Source: Palsa-504 sp963739615 (GTDB lineage: Bacteria; Actinomycetota; Actinomycetes; Streptosporangiales; Streptosporangiaceae). From it: a stretch of DNA of 64,000 nt. Made by a program: the position numbers and the translations under genes. Of the stretch, positions 8,345 to 17,680 are shown piece by piece (the first letter of the stretch is position 1; each line of letters opens with the position of its first letter). The stretch spans positions 1-64,000 of the forward strand of contig CAVUBD010000030.1 in assembly GCA_963739615.1 (NCBI GenBank), read 5' to 3'. The notes beneath the pieces were generated by a model. That model had not been told where the DNA came from and did not search any database. It saw only the letters and a list, made by a program, of their open reading frames with translations.

Positions 8345-10057
8345 CACTGCCCTTAACTTCCGGGACTTCTGCAGCTGGATGTCCGATTCGAGGCTTCGTG
8401 TTGCAGGTTTGTCACGATGCCGTCTGTGAGTCCTCACGCGCCCTGAGTGCAACGAAGCCCCTGGTATGACGCAGCTGGGTGTCTAATCCGGTTCGTCATG
8501 CTCAGGAGCTTCGTTGTCCGCCCAGTTTGCCATGATCCTTTCGCCTGCGCCCGCTGTTCCCGCTGGCCACGGCGGAGGTGAGACGCCGTCCGCGGAGACG
8601 GGAGGACTGCTGGCGCAGGCTGCCGCCGGGCCCGGACTCTGGGAGGACCTGCTTGGCGAGCTGCGCCGGGCGGGCCTGATCGCGGAGCTGCTCGCGGACG
8701 GGGTGATCACCGCGGCGGTGGCGCAGGCAGAGCACGGCCACAAGCTGGACCGGGTACTGACCGCCGAGGTGACCGCGATGTGCGTCATCGTGGGGGCCTT
8801 GTTCCCTGATCAGGGGTATGACCTGGTGCTGGCCAGGACGTTCAAGATGCCCGGCCTTCCGGTCAAGCCGGGGACCGTCACGCCGTCCGGCCCGGCGCTG
8901 TCCAGGGCCCGTGCCCTGCTGGGCGAGCAGGTTATGCGGCGCATCTTCGAGCTCGATGCCACCCGCACCGACCTGGACCTGGGCATCGGCGCGACCTGGC
9001 ACGGCATGGAGACCACTGGCATGGACGGCACCACGATCGAGCTGTTCAATAACGACGAGCTCGCGGACGCGTTCGGAGTGCCGTCCGGGGGGACCAAGCC
9101 GAAGATCCGGATCGCCGCGCATGTGCGCACCGGGTCCCGGCGGTGGATCGCCGCGGCGATCGGCGGCTACCTGGACGGGGAGAACATCCTGGCCGATGAG
9201 CTGGAATCCTCGTTCACCGCCGGGATCCTCAGCCTGGCCGACCGCGGGTTCTTCTCCATGGACCGGTGGATCCGGTTCTCCGCCCGCGGCGCGCACCTGG
9301 CCTGGCGGGTCAAGAACGGCGCGAAATCCGTCCCGTTCAAGACCATCAAGACGCTCACCGACGGCTCGGAACTGGTCCTGCTGCGCGAATCGGACGGCAT
9401 GCTCGGCAAGCGGCGCCGGGACGCCGGCGACAAGACCCTGCCCCGGCTGCCGGACACGATCGCCCGGCTGGTCAGCTTCACCGTCACCGCCCGCACCGCC
9501 CGCCGGGCCAGGACCACCACGATCAAGGTGCTCACCACCCTGCTCGACCCCGGCGCGTTCCCGGCCCGCGAGATCGCCGCCCTGTACGCCGAAAGATGGC
9601 AGGCAGAAATCGCCTACTTCCACCTGAAGAAAACGATCAAGGGCACCGGCCGCGTGCTGCGCGGACGCTCCGTCACCCTGGCCCGGCAGGAAACCTGGGC
9701 GCTGCTGCTGATCCACAACATGACCGCTACCCTCGCCGCCCGCGCCGCCGGGCAGGCCGGCCTCGACCCGGATCTGATCCCGTTCACCGCCGTGCTGTCA
9801 CTGATCCGCGGCCACGTCGCCGCCGATACCTGCTGCCCGCACTGCGGCAAGCGCCCCGCCAGCGGAAACGGACCCGTCGCCCTGCTCGTCAGCCAGATCC
9901 TCGCTCAGCCAGCCCACCGGGACCGGCCCGCCCGGACCTCCGGCAGGACAGCGTTCCAGCGGCAGCACTGGCACACCGAAGAGGTCACGTACACGATAAC
10001 GATCGTCCCGTCGAATCTCCCGAAAGCGGACATACGTCCTGGAAGTTAAGGGCAGTG
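8345..10057 (+). mobile_element. IS4-family insertion sequence
   Basis: A 1713-bp element bounded by inverted ends: CACTGCCCTTAACTTCC at 8345-8361 and its exact complement at 10041-10057, with further partial matching inward. It is flanked by the 10-bp direct repeat CCTCTGGGGC (8335-8344 and 10058-10067), the target-site duplication size typical of IS4-type elements. It carries a single intact transposase. Intact ends, gene and duplication mean a fairly recent insertion between a small membrane-protein gene and the promoter region of the glycosyltransferase operon. Confidence 0.92.
8514..10049 (+). CDS. IS4-family transposase
   Basis: 511-residue DDE transposase. It starts at a TTG (8514) eight bases after an AGGAG ribosome site; the ATG at 8532 is a possible internal start. 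An N-terminal IS4-type domain (about 35-140) precedes the RNase-H-fold core with D171 (TGMDGTTIE), D243 (LADRGFFS) and E365 in YAERWQAEIAYFHLKK. The last contains the Y-x2-R-x3-E-x6-K signature of the IS4 family. A CCPHC pair near residue 441 suggests a small zinc ribbon. The gene ends eight bases inside the right terminal repeat and is intact. Confidence 0.93.
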   Translation: MSAQFAMILSPAPAVPAGHGGGETPSAETGGLLAQAAAGPGLWEDLLGELRRAGLIAELLADGVITAAVAQAEHGHKLDRVLTAEVTAMCVIVGALFPDQGYDLVLARTFKMPGLPVKPGTVTPSGPALSRARALLGEQVMRRIFELDATRTDLDLGIGATWHGMETTGMDGTTIELFNNDELADAFGVPSGGTKPKIRIAAHVRTGSRRWIAAAIGGYLDGENILADELESSFTAGILSLADRGFFSMDRWIRFSARGAHLAWRVKNGAKSVPFKTIKTLTDGSELVLLRESDGMLGKRRRDAGDKTLPRLPDTIARLVSFTVTARTARRARTTTIKVLTTLLDPGAFPAREIAALYAERWQAEIAYFHLKKTIKGTGRVLRGRSVTLARQETWALLLIHNMTATLAARAAGQAGLDPDLIPFTAVLSLIRGHVAADTCCPHCGKRPASGNGPVALLVSQILAQPAHRDRPARTSGRTAFQRQHWHTEEVTYTITIVPSNLPKADIRPGS

Positions 10058-10067
10058 CCTCTGGGGC
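10058..10067. repeat. IS4 target-site duplication, right copy
   Basis: CCTCTGGGGC, identical to 8335-8344. Removing the element and one copy restores the original sequence. Confidence 0.85.
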
Positions 10068-10442
10068 TGATGACTCCTGTGACGTGTGTGGTGCGAGCGG
10101 ACCATCGGGGCAGGGGATCCGCAATAGAAAATTCTGCAGATAATGTATTGATTTTCCGTATTCACGTGTCATTGCTGTTAATTCCGAATGAATCAGTAAA
10201 CGCCACCTATGCCTGTCGCGTCACATTAGGTACCAAGGTGATATCGCGGCACGGGGAAGCGGGGCGCGCAGATCATTTGCGGAGTATCCCTGACCGCGGC
10301 GACCGGGAGAGGCGCGATCGGTGTATTTGATCTTGTGCACGGCTCCGGCGATCCCGGATGGTGAGATCAGCTGAGCGGCGAGCGTCCGCGACCGGGCTCG
10401 CCTGACCTACGGGTCGGTTCGTACGCTCGCGCGACCTCGCGC
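10068..10442. other. Intergenic region upstream of glycosyltransferase operon
   Basis: No gene recognised. The stretch 10120-10210 is much more AT-rich than its surroundings and probably contains the promoter for the downstream operon, but I could not assign a clear -35/-10 pair. It begins with the right copy of the IS4 target duplication. Confidence 0.5.
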
Positions 10443-12320
10443 ATGATCGCCGAATCCGAGCGGTCTGCCCAGTTCGCCGGGCTCAGGGCACTGCAGGCGC
10501 TCGCGGCCGCGCAGCCGGATGCGGTGGCGAGCGGAAGGCGGGCATGCCAGGTCCCGCTGGTGATCTTCGTGGCCAACGTGATGAACGTGCTCGCCGTCGG
10601 GCTGCTGCTCCAGGTCGCCCTGGTGAAGTACGCGGGCCTGAGCCACGTCGCCTCGTACGGCGCGCAGGCGGCCGCGTCGGTCCAGCTGAGCTTCTTGCTG
10701 TCCAGGTACCTGACCGCATGGGACCGGAACGTGCCGTTCGGGCCGGCCCTAGCCAGGTTCAACGGGCAGCAGCTGATCGCGGCCGGGCTCGGCGTGGCCG
10801 GGTATGCCGGGCTGGATCGGCTCGGGGTGAACTACATCGCGGCGAACATCGCCGTGACGGCGGTGCTGACCCCGGTCCGCTTCCCGCAGCGGACCGGACC
10901 GTTCGGCCGCGCCGGGCCGTTCATGGCGGCGGCCTTCGGCGGGACGGCGATAGCGGGCGGCCTGTATGCGCTAGGGGCAGGCTTCCTGCCGCTCCTGTTG
11001 CTCCTCGTGAACTCGTTTAACCTGGCGGTGGCCAGCCTGGAGGCTTACTGGCGCTTCTATGCGCTGCGCAACCCCGAGGCGATCGAGCAGCTGGCGTGGC
11101 CAGAACCGATAAGGCCAGGACAAGAGCGGATCAGCTTTTCCTCGATCGTCTGCGCCCTCGATGAGGCGGCCGCCATCGGCGCGACGCTCGAGGGCATGAT
11201 CAAGCAAACGCACCGGCGGCACCAGATAATCGTCTCGCTACGCGATCACGACACGCCTACCATCACCGCGGTCCGCAGGTTCGCACGCGCGCACCCCGGC
11301 ACGATCGAGGTGGTGGTGGGCCATTACGACGTCGCGGGCAAGCATGCGCAGCTCAACGGCGCCCTGCCGTACTGCACCGGGGAGTACATCGGGCCTATTG
11401 ACAGCGAAGACGATGTTGCCCCCGAATTGCTCGTTCACGTGGAACCGCTGATCCGCCGCACCAACGCGGACATCGTGCAAGGCGCGGTTCAGCTGATGAA
11501 CCTGGGCCGCACCTGGCAAGAGTGGTACAAGGTGCACAATGTGGAGGAGTACCGGGCCTGGTATTCGAGCCGGATGGCCTTCCAGGTCAGCGCGGGCTTC
11601 GTGCCGCTCGGCGGCAACACCGTCTATACCAGGGCCAGCCTGTTGCGCGAAGCCGGCGGATGGCCGGCTAGCCCGACCGAGGATTGCGCGGCCGGCGTTC
11701 TCATGTGCAGCCAGTACGGCGCTAAGGTCGTCGCGGCGTACAGCCCCGCGCTGGCTACCCGCGAAGAAGTGCCTGGCGCGGTCTTCGACAAGGAAATCGG
11801 ATCGCTCTTCTGGCAGCGCGTCCGCTGGCTTCAGGGCATATTCCAGGAGCTGGTCCAGGGGAACTGGCTGCGGATGCCGACGCTGCGAGGCAAGCTGCTG
11901 GCCGGGTACATCCTGGGGGCGCCGATCCTCCAGGCCTTTTCGTGCGGGCTCGTCCCGGTGGCGCTGCTGACCGTCTTCGTGGTGAAGGTGCCCGTCGCCC
12001 TGGCGATGTTCATGTTCACGCCGCTGATTCCCATGGCGCTCACCATCGTCTCCATGCTGGCAGGCGTCCGTGCCTTCGGGCACGACTACCGGCAGCGGGT
12101 ACGGCTCAGGCATTACGCCTCGATACTGTTCCTGACGCCCGTCTACCAGGTCATCCTGGCGATGGCCGCGGTGGTGGCCGTCGGCAAGTACTTCCGGGGA
12201 GACAAGGGCTGGTACAAGACCGCACGGCTCAACCAGCACCGCACCCAGGCCGCGCCCGCGCGGACCGTGCCCGCCCGGACCCCGGCCGCCGGGACAGGAC
12301 CGCGGCGTGCAGCGGCATGA
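10443..12320 (+). CDS. GtrA-domain/GT2 membrane glycosyltransferase fusion
   Basis: 625 residues. The N-terminal part (about 36-165) has four hydrophobic segments typical of GtrA-like flippase-associated proteins. It is joined to a processive-type family 2 glycosyltransferase with the DSEDD metal/UDP site (about 319-323), TEDC (about 412) and QRVRW (about 457), then three to four C-terminal membrane spans. This architecture resembles cellulose/hyaluronan-synthase-like enzymes polymerising or transferring sugars at the membrane. Alanine/proline-rich tail. It overlaps the next gene by ATGA, so the two form an operon. Substrate unknown. Confidence 0.8.
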   Translation: MIAESERSAQFAGLRALQALAAAQPDAVASGRRACQVPLVIFVANVMNVLAVGLLLQVALVKYAGLSHVASYGAQAAASVQLSFLLSRYLTAWDRNVPFGPALARFNGQQLIAAGLGVAGYAGLDRLGVNYIAANIAVTAVLTPVRFPQRTGPFGRAGPFMAAAFGGTAIAGGLYALGAGFLPLLLLLVNSFNLAVASLEAYWRFYALRNPEAIEQLAWPEPIRPGQERISFSSIVCALDEAAAIGATLEGMIKQTHRRHQIIVSLRDHDTPTITAVRRFARAHPGTIEVVVGHYDVAGKHAQLNGALPYCTGEYIGPIDSEDDVAPELLVHVEPLIRRTNADIVQGAVQLMNLGRTWQEWYKVHNVEEYRAWYSSRMAFQVSAGFVPLGGNTVYTRASLLREAGGWPASPTEDCAAGVLMCSQYGAKVVAAYSPALATREEVPGAVFDKEIGSLFWQRVRWLQGIFQELVQGNWLRMPTLRGKLLAGYILGAPILQAFSCGLVPVALLTVFVVKVPVALAMFMFTPLIPMALTIVSMLAGVRAFGHDYRQRVRLRHYASILFLTPVYQVILAMAAVVAVGKYFRGDKGWYKTARLNQHRTQAAPARTVPARTPAAGTGPRRAAA

Positions 12321-13925
12321 TTGACGCCGGTCAGCGGCCGTTGCGGGTCGTCGGGCTACGACCGCATGAACCGGCCGGGACGCGGCCCCGGGCCTCCTCG
12401 GCCGCGGTTCTCCGTCGGCTGGCCGCTGGCACTCCGCTCACGGCCGCGCTTATCGTGGTGGGCGCCGGCCATGGCCTGGAATCTCCAGGGGTACCCGGGT
12501 CGCGCCAATGACGACGAGGGCACCTACATGGACCGCGCGTGGGCCATGCTCGCCATCCACCATCTGTCCAACTACACCTACTTCTGGGACCACCCGTTCC
12601 TCGGCTGGGCCACCATGGCGGCGTGGGCGGGTCTGACCGGCGGATTCTCCCGTGACTCGCGGTCGGTCATGGTCGGTCGTGAGTTCATGTGGATCGCGAC
12701 CCTGGTCAGCTGCGTCCTGCTCTACGTACTGGCGCGCCGGATCAGCATCCGGCGCCCGTTCGCGGCCGGCGCGGTCATCTTGTTCGGGCTCAGCCCGATC
12801 GGTATCTTCTACCACCGGCTGGTCTCGCTGGATAACCTGGCCACCACCTGGGCGCTGGCCGCTCTCGTGCTGGCGGCTTCCAGGCGGCGCAGCTGGGCGG
12901 CCGCCATCGGCAGCGGGGCGTGCTCTGCCGCGGCCTTCTGGACCAAGGAGACGATCCTGCTGCTGCTTCCGGCCGTGTTGTGGCTGCTATGGCAGCACAC
13001 GGACGCCACGACCCGGCTGGCTAACATCAGCAGCTTCTGCGTCATGTGTTTCAGCGGCATCGCGTTCTACCCGCTGCTGGCCGTCCTCAAGGGCGAACTC
13101 CTGCCGGGTCCTGGGCACGACAGCCTCTGGGGCGAGCAGGTCGTCTACCAGCTGAGCAGGCCGGGCACGGGCAGCCTGCTCAACATCCACAGCGGCACCT
13201 ACGCCCAGTTCCACTCATGGCTGGCGCTGGATTCGTGGACGGTCCTCGGCGGCGGCGCCGCGATAGCGACCGGGTTGCTCATCCGCAGGCTCAGGCCCTT
13301 CGCGCTGGCCCTCCTCCCGTGCGTGCTGGTCATGGTCAAGGGCGGCTACGTACCCTACGCCTTCGTGACGGCCATGCTGCCGTTCGCGGCCCTGCTGGCC
13401 GCCGGCACTGCCGACACCTGCTGGCCGCCGGTACTAGACGCCTACGGGCAGCATCGAAGGCGGGTCAGCCGGTCCGTCGCGGCCGCCCTCGCCCAGGCCG
13501 GCAGGCTTGCGGTCATCGCGGCCGTGGCCCTGTTCGCGGTGGCGGTCGCGCCGCACTGGCTCAGCTCGCTTCAGCGGCAGTCCAGGTCCGACGGATTCGG
13601 GCCGGAAACAGCGGCCGTCTCCTGGGTATCGGAGCACGTGCCAGCGGGCGACATCGTGGTCTGCGACGCCTACCCCTGGCTCGACATCAGGCTGCGCAGC
13701 CACGCCACGCCGCTCTACCTCTGGCAGATTGACTCCGACCCGCAGGTTACCCGGGCCGAGCTGCCCCGGGGCTACCGGAGCATCTCGTACCTGGTGCTCG
13801 AACCGTCCAGCCCGCTCACCTTTGCGGCCCTGCCCGGACGGCCCACGCTCCAGCAAGCCATCAGCCATGCCACGGTGGTGCAGAGGTTCGGCGGCATCGT
13901 GATCTACAAGGTTAAGGACCCCTGA
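12317..13925 (+). CDS. GT-C (family 39/ArnT-like) glycosyltransferase, probable frameshift near start
   Basis: Polytopic membrane glycosyltransferase using lipid-linked sugars. The catalytic DDEG motif occurs in GRANDDEGTYMDRAW; about ten membrane spans and a C-terminal periplasmic domain follow. The main frame reads from 12321, but its first ~50 residues look unnatural. The alternate frame starting at the ATG overlapping the upstream stop (12317) encodes a normal signal-anchor (LAAGTPLTAALIVVGAG). It matches where the first membrane helix should be, and then must shift near 12460-12475 to reach AWNLQGYPG. So the native gene probably starts at 12317 and carries one indel here. A start at the ATG at 12471 would lose the first helix. 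Confidence 0.75.
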
Positions 13926-13940
13926 CCGGCGCGGTCAGGG
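13920..13940. terminator. Hairpin at end of glycosyltransferase operon
   Basis: Eight-base stem CCCTGACC / GGTCAGGG with loop GGCGC, overlapping the stop codon region. It lies between convergent genes. No T-tract follows. Confidence 0.45.
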
Positions 13941-13948
13941 CCAGCCGG

Positions 13949-14449
13949 CTAGGCGGGGGAGGCGGCCCGCTCTCGCTCCCGCTCCCGCTCCCGGGCGCGG
14001 GCGCGGTGAGCGGGCCGGTCCGGCCATCGCGGCTCGGCCGTCCCGCCGGGCACGGCCGGAACAGCGGGCGTGCCGGCCCGGGCGGATCCCGTCGGCGGCA
14101 TCGGCAGGAACACCGGGGCGGGACGACCTGAAGCCGCGGGCGGGCCGGGGCGGGGCTCCCGGCGATCGGCGGTGGTCACCAGCCATGGTCGCCGCGAGGG
14201 CTCGGCCATGGCGTGCTGGCAGCGGAACTGGCACCCCACGCAGCCGCCGGCCGCGGCCCGCCGCCGGCGGGTAGACATCAAGGCCGCGAATACTCCCGCG
14301 GCGGCGACGGCGGCGATCCCGGTCGCCACTGTGACCGCGACCATCAGGGCGGCGGTGTCGAGGAAATGACCAAGCGGCCTGCCGAACACCAGCAACGCGA
14401 CAATCACCAGGGCCGCCAACCTGCTCGCCGGCCGGGCATAACAGACCAT
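13949..14449 (-). CDS. Membrane protein with Cys cluster and charged repeat tail
   Basis: About 166 residues from the ATG at 14449. Two hydrophobic spans (LAALVIVALLVFG and ALMVAVTVATGIAAVAAAGVFAAL) are followed by a Cys-rich patch GCVGCQFRCQH and a long proline/arginine-rich tail ending in alternating Arg-Glu residues coded by 6-bp GCGGGA-type repeats (about 13968-13996). The Cys spacing (C-x2-C-x3-C) could bind a metal. No family recognised. Confidence 0.45.
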   Translation of the reverse strand: MVCYARPASRLAALVIVALLVFGRPLGHFLDTAALMVAVTVATGIAAVAAAGVFAALMSTRRRRAAAGGCVGCQFRCQHAMAEPSRRPWLVTTADRREPRPGPPAASGRPAPVFLPMPPTGSARAGTPAVPAVPGGTAEPRWPDRPAHRARARERERERERAASPA

Positions 14450-14537
14450 GGTCAGCCTCGTTTCGCTATCGTGCCTTCGAGGATTGGCCGTGCGCCTTTG
14501 CCGTCCTATTCCTGAATCCCTCAGCCGGAGCGAAAAG

Positions 14538-16118
14538 TCAAGACCCAGCGTCAACTGGATGTGAGCGGAGCGTGATGAAGGCGACCAGCCCGGCGGCGAC
14601 CGCGAGGCAGGCCGACAAGGTGAGCGCCGCCTGCAGGCCATCATGGAACGCCGTGTACGCGGCGCCGATCACTTCGGCCACCAGTTTCCCGAACCCCGCG
14701 TAGCCGGTGGTGTTCTTCGGGATCTGGCCGGTCTCGATGGCGGTGATGACCAGCCCCTGGAAGCTCGGCGGTACGCCCAGATGATTCATCTGCGCGACGA
14801 GGCTGGCGTGCAGCTGGGAATACACCAGCGAGCCAAGCACCGCGACCCCGGTCACCGCGCCGATCTCCCGGCTGGTATTGGTCGCCGACGCGGCCATGCC
14901 CGAACGCTCGGCCGGCACCGCGGCCAGCACCGCCGAGGTGATCGGGACCACGGTCGTGCCGATGCCGATACCCGCCAGCCCCAGGGCGGCGATCAGCGGC
15001 CCGTAATCCGGCTGCGGAGAGAGGAAGCCGCTCGTCAGGAACAGGCCGGCCGCCAGCAGCAGGCACCCGATCGTGATCGACAAGCGCGGCCCGGCCACGG
15101 CCGTCCAGCGACCCGCCAGCACCGACGACGCGATCATCGCGGCGGTCATCGGCGCGAATACGGCGGCCAGCCGGTAGCCGGAGGCCCCCACCACTTCGAC
15201 CAGGTACAGCGCGGTGAAGAAGAAGATCGCGAACGTGGCGAAGTACGTGCAGAACGCGACGATGTTGGGCGTGGTGAACTGCGGTACCCGCAGGAAGCGC
15301 AGGTCGAGCATGGGGTGCGCGGCCCGGCGCTCCCACGCCAGGAAGGCCGCGAGCAGGATTGCGCTCACGCACAGCAAGATGATCACGCGCGCCGAGCCGA
15401 ACCCCGCCGACTCCGCGTCGATGATCGCGAATACGAACGTGGCGAGGGTGCCCGCGCCGAGCAGCGTGCCCGCGGTGTCGACGCGCGCCGCCGTGGGGTC
15501 GGCGCTCTCCGGCAAGATGATCGCCGCGACTATCAGGGCGGCCAGCCCGAACACCAGGTTGAACCAGAAGATGCCGCGCCAGTTCCAGGCCCCGGTGATC
15601 ACGCCGCCGACGACAGGACCCGCGGCCAGCGCGAACCCGGATGTGGCGGCCCACACTCCGATGGCCCGGCTCCTGGCCTTGGCGTCCGGGTACAGGTGAC
15701 GCAGCATCGACAGCGTGCCCGGCTCGCTGGCCGCCGCGCCAAGTCCCATCACCGCGCGGCCGGCGATGAGCGTTGCGACGTTGGGAGCGAGCGCGCACAG
15801 CACCGAGCCGGCGCAGAAGACCCCCGCGCCGGCCAGCATGACCTTCTTCCGGCCGAGCTCGTCCCCGATCATCCCGCAGGCCAGCATGATGCTGGCGAAG
15901 GTGAGCGCGTACGCGCCGACGACCCACTGCAGGTCGGTGACGTTCGCCTTCAGGGTGGTCTGCACGTCCCCGAGGGCCACGCTTACCACGGTGTTATCGA
16001 GGAACGTCAGGAAGAGCAGCGTGCAGAGCGTGGCGAGCGCCAGCGACTGGCCCGGCCGGGAGAAGACGCCGCCCTGACCGGGCCGGTCACCGGAAACGGC
16101 CTCCGCCTGGCGGGCCAA
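14538..16118 (-). CDS. MFS drug transporter, DHA2 (EmrB/QacA) family
   Basis: 526-residue major facilitator with 14 predicted membrane spans. Motif A-like GDELGRKKVMLAG follows span 2, and motif C-like SGFALAAGPVVGGVITGAWNWRGIFW lies around span 5. LDNTVVSVALGDVQ in span 1 is the DHA2 signature D. It should export hydrophobic drugs or metabolites by proton antiport. It lies directly upstream, on the same strand, of no regulator; the lipoprotein gene 16 bases upstream may be cotranscribed. Confidence 0.9.
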   Translation of the reverse strand: MARQAEAVSGDRPGQGGVFSRPGQSLALATLCTLLFLTFLDNTVVSVALGDVQTTLKANVTDLQWVVGAYALTFASIMLACGMIGDELGRKKVMLAGAGVFCAGSVLCALAPNVATLIAGRAVMGLGAAASEPGTLSMLRHLYPDAKARSRAIGVWAATSGFALAAGPVVGGVITGAWNWRGIFWFNLVFGLAALIVAAIILPESADPTAARVDTAGTLLGAGTLATFVFAIIDAESAGFGSARVIILLCVSAILLAAFLAWERRAAHPMLDLRFLRVPQFTTPNIVAFCTYFATFAIFFFTALYLVEVVGASGYRLAAVFAPMTAAMIASSVLAGRWTAVAGPRLSITIGCLLLAAGLFLTSGFLSPQPDYGPLIAALGLAGIGIGTTVVPITSAVLAAVPAERSGMAASATNTSREIGAVTGVAVLGSLVYSQLHASLVAQMNHLGVPPSFQGLVITAIETGQIPKNTTGYAGFGKLVAEVIGAAYTAFHDGLQAALTLSACLAVAAGLVAFITLRSHPVDAGS

Positions 16119-16133
16119 CCGAACGGCCCTGCC

Positions 16134-16682
16134 TCAGCCGGCCGCACTGCACGCGGATGGCACCGTGCCGCCCGGGATCAGCTTGAACAGGCCGCAGAGG
16201 CTGGCGTCGCCGACCTTCCAGGTCCCGTCCTGGTAGACCGCCGTGCCCTTCTGGCCGGACAGCAGGCTCGTGCCGCCCGATGTGATGCTGTAGGTCACGG
16301 TGGCCGAGGTGGCGGAGTTCAGCGTCACGCCGGTGACCTTGGCTCCGATTCCGCTCGCCAGGGGAATGCTGGCGAAGGCTCTGATGGCCGCCTCGAACCT
16401 GCTCCCGTTCTGCAGCAGGGCTACCCGCTCCGCGAGCGGGGTGCTTGAGTTGAAGAACTTCTCCCAGTTCGCGGTGATCTCCGCCACGGCGGCCGAGCTC
16501 GACGGGCTGCTCGGGGCGGCCGAGCTGCCGCTGGCGGCAGGCGACGATGCGGCCGGAGAGCTTGACGCCGAGGTCGCGGCCGAACTGCTGGAACTGCTGC
16601 TGCTGCAGGCGGCGACCGTCGCGGCGAGCGCCAGGCCCGCCGCCAGGGCCGTAATCCGGCGAGCCGAGGGATTGAATCGCAT
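16134..16682 (-). CDS. Putative lipoprotein, MTB12-like
   Basis: 182 residues with a signal peptide and lipobox (ATVAAC, Cys at about 26), then a Ser/Ala/Pro-rich linker of about 40 residues. A globular domain follows, with EITANWEKFFNSSTPLAERVALLQNG, the arrangement of low-molecular-weight antigen MTB12-like lipoproteins. A Cys pair near the C-terminus (LCGLFK, SACS) could form a disulfide outside the cell. Function of the family is not established. Confidence 0.75.
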   Translation of the reverse strand: MRFNPSARRITALAAGLALAATVAACSSSSSSSSAATSASSSPAASSPAASGSSAAPSSPSSSAAVAEITANWEKFFNSSTPLAERVALLQNGSRFEAAIRAFASIPLASGIGAKVTGVTLNSATSATVTYSITSGGTSLLSGQKGTAVYQDGTWKVGDASLCGLFKLIPGGTVPSACSAAG

Positions 16683-16864
16683 GACACGCCTCCTTTGTCT
16701 CGGTCGGATGTACTGGCTAAGGCTGCCATTCTCGCTAGATCCCAGCGCCTGGTCAGAGTCTGCACCGAATATTTCCCAAGCTGTTGCGAGATACCCGCCG
16801 CTGGCCGACGTGAGCGTCAGGGTAAGCGGGCAGCCGGAAGTCGCGTCAGCCGACGGCGCCGCGC

Positions 16865-17122
16865 CTACCAGCGGAAATGTATGAACAGGCGGCCGAAGTT
16901 CTTCGAGTCCTTCTCCACCCGGTGATATTTCGCCTTGATCTCCTTTTGCTCGAGGAACCGCAGCACGTGCTTCTTCAGCTGGCCGGAACCCTTGCCGGGG
17001 ATGATCTCGACCAGCGGGGCCTTCTTCGCCACGGCCTCGTCGATGATCGCCTGCAGGGCCCGGTCAATGTCCTGTCCCCGGTTGTAAATGTCATGCAGGT
17101 CAAGCTTCAGCTTCATGATCAC
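16865..17122 (-). CDS. Smr-domain protein
   Basis: 85 residues, a stand-alone small MutS-related (Smr) domain: LDLHDIYNRG, then VEIIPGKGSGQLKKHVLRFL with the conserved GKGSG turn. Smr domains nick or bind nucleic acids. The start is the GTG at 17122 or the ATG at 17116, both inside the 3' end of the gluconokinase gene on the same strand, so the two are translationally coupled. Confidence 0.8.
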   Translation of the reverse strand: MIMKLKLDLHDIYNRGQDIDRALQAIIDEAVAKKAPLVEIIPGKGSGQLKKHVLRFLEQKEIKAKYHRVEKDSKNFGRLFIHFRW

Positions 17123-17657
17123 CGCCAGGAGAGCCGTCAGGCCACAGTACCGCGATGATCGACGCGACCGTGCCGGCTGGGTCGTCAGCCGGGACGATGC
17201 TCAGCACGCGCTCGTCCGGGCCGGGCGGCTCGAGGACGTCGAACTGGCTGCCGAGCAGCTGACCGGGGAAGAAATGGCCGGGCCTGGCGGCGAGCCGGAG
17301 GGCCAGGACCTGGCGGTCCACGGCCAGGAAGACCATCTGGGCCTCGGGGCGGCCGCCGAGCAGTATGTCCCGGTAGGAGCGCTTGAGCGCCGAGCAGGTG
17401 AGCACGGCCGGTTCGTTCCCGGCGATACGCTCGTCCATCCAGGCGGCGAGGGTCCGCAGCCAGGGCAAGCGGTCATTGTCGGTCAGCGGTATCCCGGCCC
17501 GCATCTTGTCGATGTTCGCAGCCGGATGGAAGTCGTCAGCGTCAGCGAACCGCCAGCGCAGGCGTCCGGCGAGCATGGCGCCCACCGTCGTCTTGCCGCT
17601 GCCGGACACGCCGGCCACGATCAGGATCATTTCGCTGAAGTCTAGCCGCGCGACCAT
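17100..17657 (-). CDS. gntK: Gluconokinase
   Basis: Phosphorylates D-gluconate to 6-phosphogluconate. 185 residues from the ATG at 17657. P-loop VSGSGKTTVG near residue 17, DADDFHP substrate loop, LTDNDRLPWL and CSALKRSYRDILL are all standard for the GntK family. Length is typical. The last 20 bases overlap the Smr gene. Links to the pentose phosphate pathway, whose first enzyme (zwf) is 19 kb away. Confidence 0.9.
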   Translation of the reverse strand: MVARLDFSEMILIVAGVSGSGKTTVGAMLAGRLRWRFADADDFHPAANIDKMRAGIPLTDNDRLPWLRTLAAWMDERIAGNEPAVLTCSALKRSYRDILLGGRPEAQMVFLAVDRQVLALRLAARPGHFFPGQLLGSQFDVLEPPGPDERVLSIVPADDPAGTVASIIAVLWPDGSPGGDHEAEA

Positions 17658-17680
17658 GTGTTCCTGAGGTTGCTGAGGGG

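Noticed and set aside
10058..10090. Resemblance to the 3' part of a fluoride riboswitch (GCTGATGACTCCT)
   Set aside because: The essential 5' half (GGNGATGG and the AACCGC pseudoknot) is absent, and the gene downstream is a glycosyltransferase.
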